Below are positions 20,804 through 22,494 of a stretch of 22,494 nt of DNA, piece by piece. The translations under genes were made by a program, and so were the position numbers. Each line of letters opens with the position of its first letter. Positions within the stretch are counted from its first letter, which is position 1. The notes beneath the pieces are model-generated. The model was not told the origin of the DNA and ran no database searches. It was given only the letters and a program-made list of their open reading frames with translations. The DNA is from Aquificaceae bacterium (GTDB lineage Bacteria; Aquificota; Aquificia; Aquificales; Aquificaceae): the NCBI GenBank assembly GCA_025057715.1, contig JANWVD010000002.1, positions 1 to 22,494 on the forward strand. Direction: 5' to 3'.

Positions 20804-21601
20804 TTAAGCGTGATAGTCCTCTTCTCTTTCGAAAACCCCCATGATGTGATAGCCATTATCGACAAATAGAGTCTCGCCCGTTATTGCGCTTGCCATGTCG
20901 CTACATAAAAATGCAGAGGCTTCGCCAACTTCGTTTATAGTAATTGCCCTTCTAAATGGGTTGACTTTGGTTGTATGTTCCATAAGCAGGTGAAAGCCAG
21001 TGATGCTATAGGCGGCTAAGGTCTTGATTGGTCCTGCTGATATTGCGTTGATTCTTATGCCCATCTTGCCAAGGTCGTAAGCAAGATATCTAACAGTGCT
21101 TTCAAGCGCGGCTTTTGCTATTCCCATTATGTTATAGTGCGGAACGACCTTTTGCGCCCCGTAGTAGGTAAGGGTAAGGATAGAGCCGTTTTTGCCCTTC
21201 ATTAAAGGTAGAAGCTCGCGCGTAAGCGCGATTAGGGAATAGACTGATATATCCATCGCAGAGCTAAAGCCCTCGCGGGAGGTTTCTAATACCCCGGCTT
21301 TGAATTCATCTTTTGGTGCAAAGGCTATTGAATGGACCAAGATATCCAAACTTCCAAGCTCTTTTTCGAGAGATTCCTTGAGGGATTTAATATCCTCGTC
21401 TTTGCTAACGTCGCACTCAAAAATCGGACCCCCGCCGAGTTCTGTAGATAGCTCCTCTACTCTTTTACAAAGCTTTTGATTAGCGCAAGAAAATGCAAGC
21501 GTTGCCCCGTGATTAAAAAACGACTTTGCAATTCCGTAAGCTATGCTTCGCTCGTTTGCAATACCTGTGATTAGGGCTTTTTTACCCTCTAAAATGCCCA
21601 T
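20804..21601 (-). CDS. fabI: Enoyl-[acyl-carrier-protein] reductase (NADH)
   Basis: FabI reduces enoyl-ACP in the last step of each fatty acid elongation cycle. The 265-residue SDR protein has the FabI-type nucleotide motif LITGIANERSIAYGIA (10-25), the HSIAFAP loop (90-96), and the Y-x9-Y-x6-K active site as LTYYGAQKVVPHY...K with Y146, Y156 and K163, the same spacing as in E. coli FabI. GPIKTLAA and the flexible substrate loop follow, and GETLFVDNGYHIMG closes the fold. GGAGG at 21615-21611 precedes the ATG at 21601. It starts one base after the ADH synthase stop and ends three bases before purL. FabI makes fatty acids on the carrier that AcpS activates. Confidence 0.97.
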   Translation of the reverse strand: MGILEGKKALITGIANERSIAYGIAKSFFNHGATLAFSCANQKLCKRVEELSTELGGGPIFECDVSKDEDIKSLKESLEKELGSLDILVHSIAFAPKDEFKAGVLETSREGFSSAMDISVYSLIALTRELLPLMKGKNGSILTLTYYGAQKVVPHYNIMGIAKAALESTVRYLAYDLGKMGIRINAISAGPIKTLAAYSITGFHLLMEHTTKVNPFRRAITINEVGEASAFLCSDMASAITGETLFVDNGYHIMGVFEREEDYHA

Positions 21602-21602
21602 T

Positions 21603-22400
21603 TTATCCTTCCTCCAGTGCCTTTTTGGCTACTTCTGCGCTCGCCCCTTCGTGCAATATTGCACAAAGAGCTCTAACTAACTTAGTTCTCTTTTCTTCTT
21701 GGAAGATGTTTCTGCCTATTGATATGCCCTTTGCGCCCGCTTTTGTTGCGCCTTCTACCATCTTTAAGACTTCGTCCACGGAGGTTGTTTTGGGACCGCC
21801 TGCTATGACAACTGGGATGGGACAGCCTTCTACTACCTTTCTAAAGCTCTCTTCGTTACCCGTGTAGGGAACTTTCACGACATCTGCGCCGAGCTCTGCC
21901 CCTATTCTTGCGCAATGCATCACGACCTTTTCGTCATACTGATTTATCTCTTTGCCCCTGCCATAGACCATAGCAAGAAGCGGCATTCCCCACTCTTCAC
22001 AAAGCCTTGAAACAAGACCAAAATCCTTTAGCATCTCACGCTCTAAGTCTGCCCCGATGTTTACATGGATAGAAACGCCATCAGCACCAAGCTTTATGGC
22101 CTCTTCGACAGAGCAAACAAGAACCTTATCGTTTCTCGTGGGTGCTAAGTCAGTAGAGGCTGATAGATGAACAATTAGACCTATGTCCCTGCCCTTGCCC
22201 CTATGACCTGCTTTTACCATCCCCTTATGAAGCACCACTGCGTTTGCTCCGCCTTCTGCAACATCTTCGACGGCTTGGCGAACGTTTGTGATACCCTCCA
22301 TTGGACCAGAGCTCACCCCGTGGTCCATGGGGACTATGAGCGTCTTTTGACTCTCTCTGTTAAAGATTCTTTCAAGTCTTAGTTCCTTTCCGATACTCAT
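21603..22400 (-). CDS. 2-amino-3,7-dideoxy-D-threo-hept-6-ulosonate (ADH) synthase
   Basis: This class I aldolase-like enzyme forms ADH, entry to the archaeal-type route to 3-dehydroquinate, replacing DAHP synthase. The 265-residue protein starts with IVPMDHGVSSGPMEGI (22-37), very like archaeal ADH synthases. It continues with HVNIGAD (112-118), AMVYGRG with Y146 as likely proton donor (143-149), ADVVKVPYTG with K176 as Schiff-base lysine (172-181), GGPK and GISIGRNIF. Related aldolases (FbaB, LsrF) share the fold, but the MDHGVSSGP block favours ADH synthase. AGGAGG (22413-22408) sits seven bases before the ATG. No DHQ synthase II gene is in the window; aroK near 4.5 kb may act later in the same pathway. 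It is the first complete gene of the minus-strand run. Confidence 0.85.
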   Translation of the reverse strand: MSIGKELRLERIFNRESQKTLIVPMDHGVSSGPMEGITNVRQAVEDVAEGGANAVVLHKGMVKAGHRGKGRDIGLIVHLSASTDLAPTRNDKVLVCSVEEAIKLGADGVSIHVNIGADLEREMLKDFGLVSRLCEEWGMPLLAMVYGRGKEINQYDEKVVMHCARIGAELGADVVKVPYTGNEESFRKVVEGCPIPVVIAGGPKTTSVDEVLKMVEGATKAGAKGISIGRNIFQEEKRTKLVRALCAILHEGASAEVAKKALEEG

Positions 22401-22403
22401 TTT

Positions 22404-22494
22404 CTAACCTCCTCTTAGCTTAAAGCTGACTATGCCCGTTTGGGTCTCCCCGCTATTTACTGGCGCAAACTTTAAAGACATGCAAAAGTTAATC
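22404..22494 (-). CDS. 3' end of an unidentified protein gene (partial)
   Basis: The minus strand is open from the window edge to TAG (22406-22404), giving a tail of 29 residues that ends in SGETQTGIVSFKLRGG. The alternating hydrophobic pattern (MSLKFAPV, GIVSFKL) suggests beta strands, possibly a secreted or Ig-like domain, but no family can be named. The stop lies three bases before the ADH synthase ATG, and the AGGAGG site of that gene lies within this tail, so the two are probably co-transcribed. Confidence 0.6.
   Translation of the reverse strand, partial: INFCMSLKFAPVNSGETQTGIVSFKLRGG

Noticed and set aside
1..22494. CRISPR arrays, insertion sequences, prophage or defence genes
   Set aside because: No spaced repeats, transposase or phage-like frames seen; nearly all bases are covered by recognisable housekeeping genes.

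Overview
The window reads as about 22.5 kb of chromosomal housekeeping DNA from a diderm (Gram-negative-type) bacterium. BamA and LspA point to an outer membrane and lipoproteins. GlnE, an NtrY-type histidine kinase, a PilT ATPase and a LolD-like exporter ATPase fit that. A stand-alone MnmC2-like tRNA methyltransferase, an ATP synthase gamma gene away from the other atp genes, and the archaeal-type shikimate-entry enzyme ADH synthase suggest a deep-branching, Aquificota- or Desulfobacterota-like lineage. That placement is inference; nothing here fixes the species. I see no phage, insertion sequence, CRISPR array, rRNA or cargo island.

Layout from left to right: the tail of an unknown gene, then purM-bamA-thiD (+); acpS (-); aroK (+); atpG (-); an unrecognised 145-residue gene (+); a phoU-histidine kinase pair (-, transcribed phoU first); glnE (+); a membrane fusion protein-permease-ATPase exporter operon (-); an MnmC2-like methyltransferase gene (+) whose 3' end runs antisense into tRNA-Phe (-); then a long minus-strand run, in transcription order: unknown gene tail, ADH synthase, fabI, purL, lspA, gatC, recA, pilT, cmk, and finally tRNA-Phe with its own TTGACA-N18-GATAAT promoter.

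The DNA is extremely compact. I count only about 200 non-coding bases, and no gap exceeds 57 bases. All four convergent protein-gene pairs overlap at their 3' ends (16, 54, 37 and 23 bases), and the methyltransferase gene overlaps the tRNA. Co-directional genes overlap or nearly touch. Divergent pairs share 14 to 57 bases.

In these tight upstream regions several genes have a TAnnnT -10-like hexamer exactly six bases before the start codon and no Shine-Dalgarno sequence: aroK, atpG, the membrane fusion protein gene, and gatC inside the long run. This predicts transcription starting on the first base of the start codon, that is, leaderless mRNAs. Many operon-internal genes (purM, bamA, pilT, fabI, ADH synthase) and phoU have a GGAGG-like site. 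Two divergent regions hold a symmetric TAnnnTA core that could serve as a -10 element in both directions.

I found no clearly new multi-gene system. The points most worth following are the leaderless/bidirectional promoter architecture, the CDS antisense to tRNA-Phe, the unrecognised 145-residue protein, the phoU-kinase pair without a response regulator divergent from glnE, the exporter with mixed LolCDE/MacAB features, and the recA-pilT coupling.
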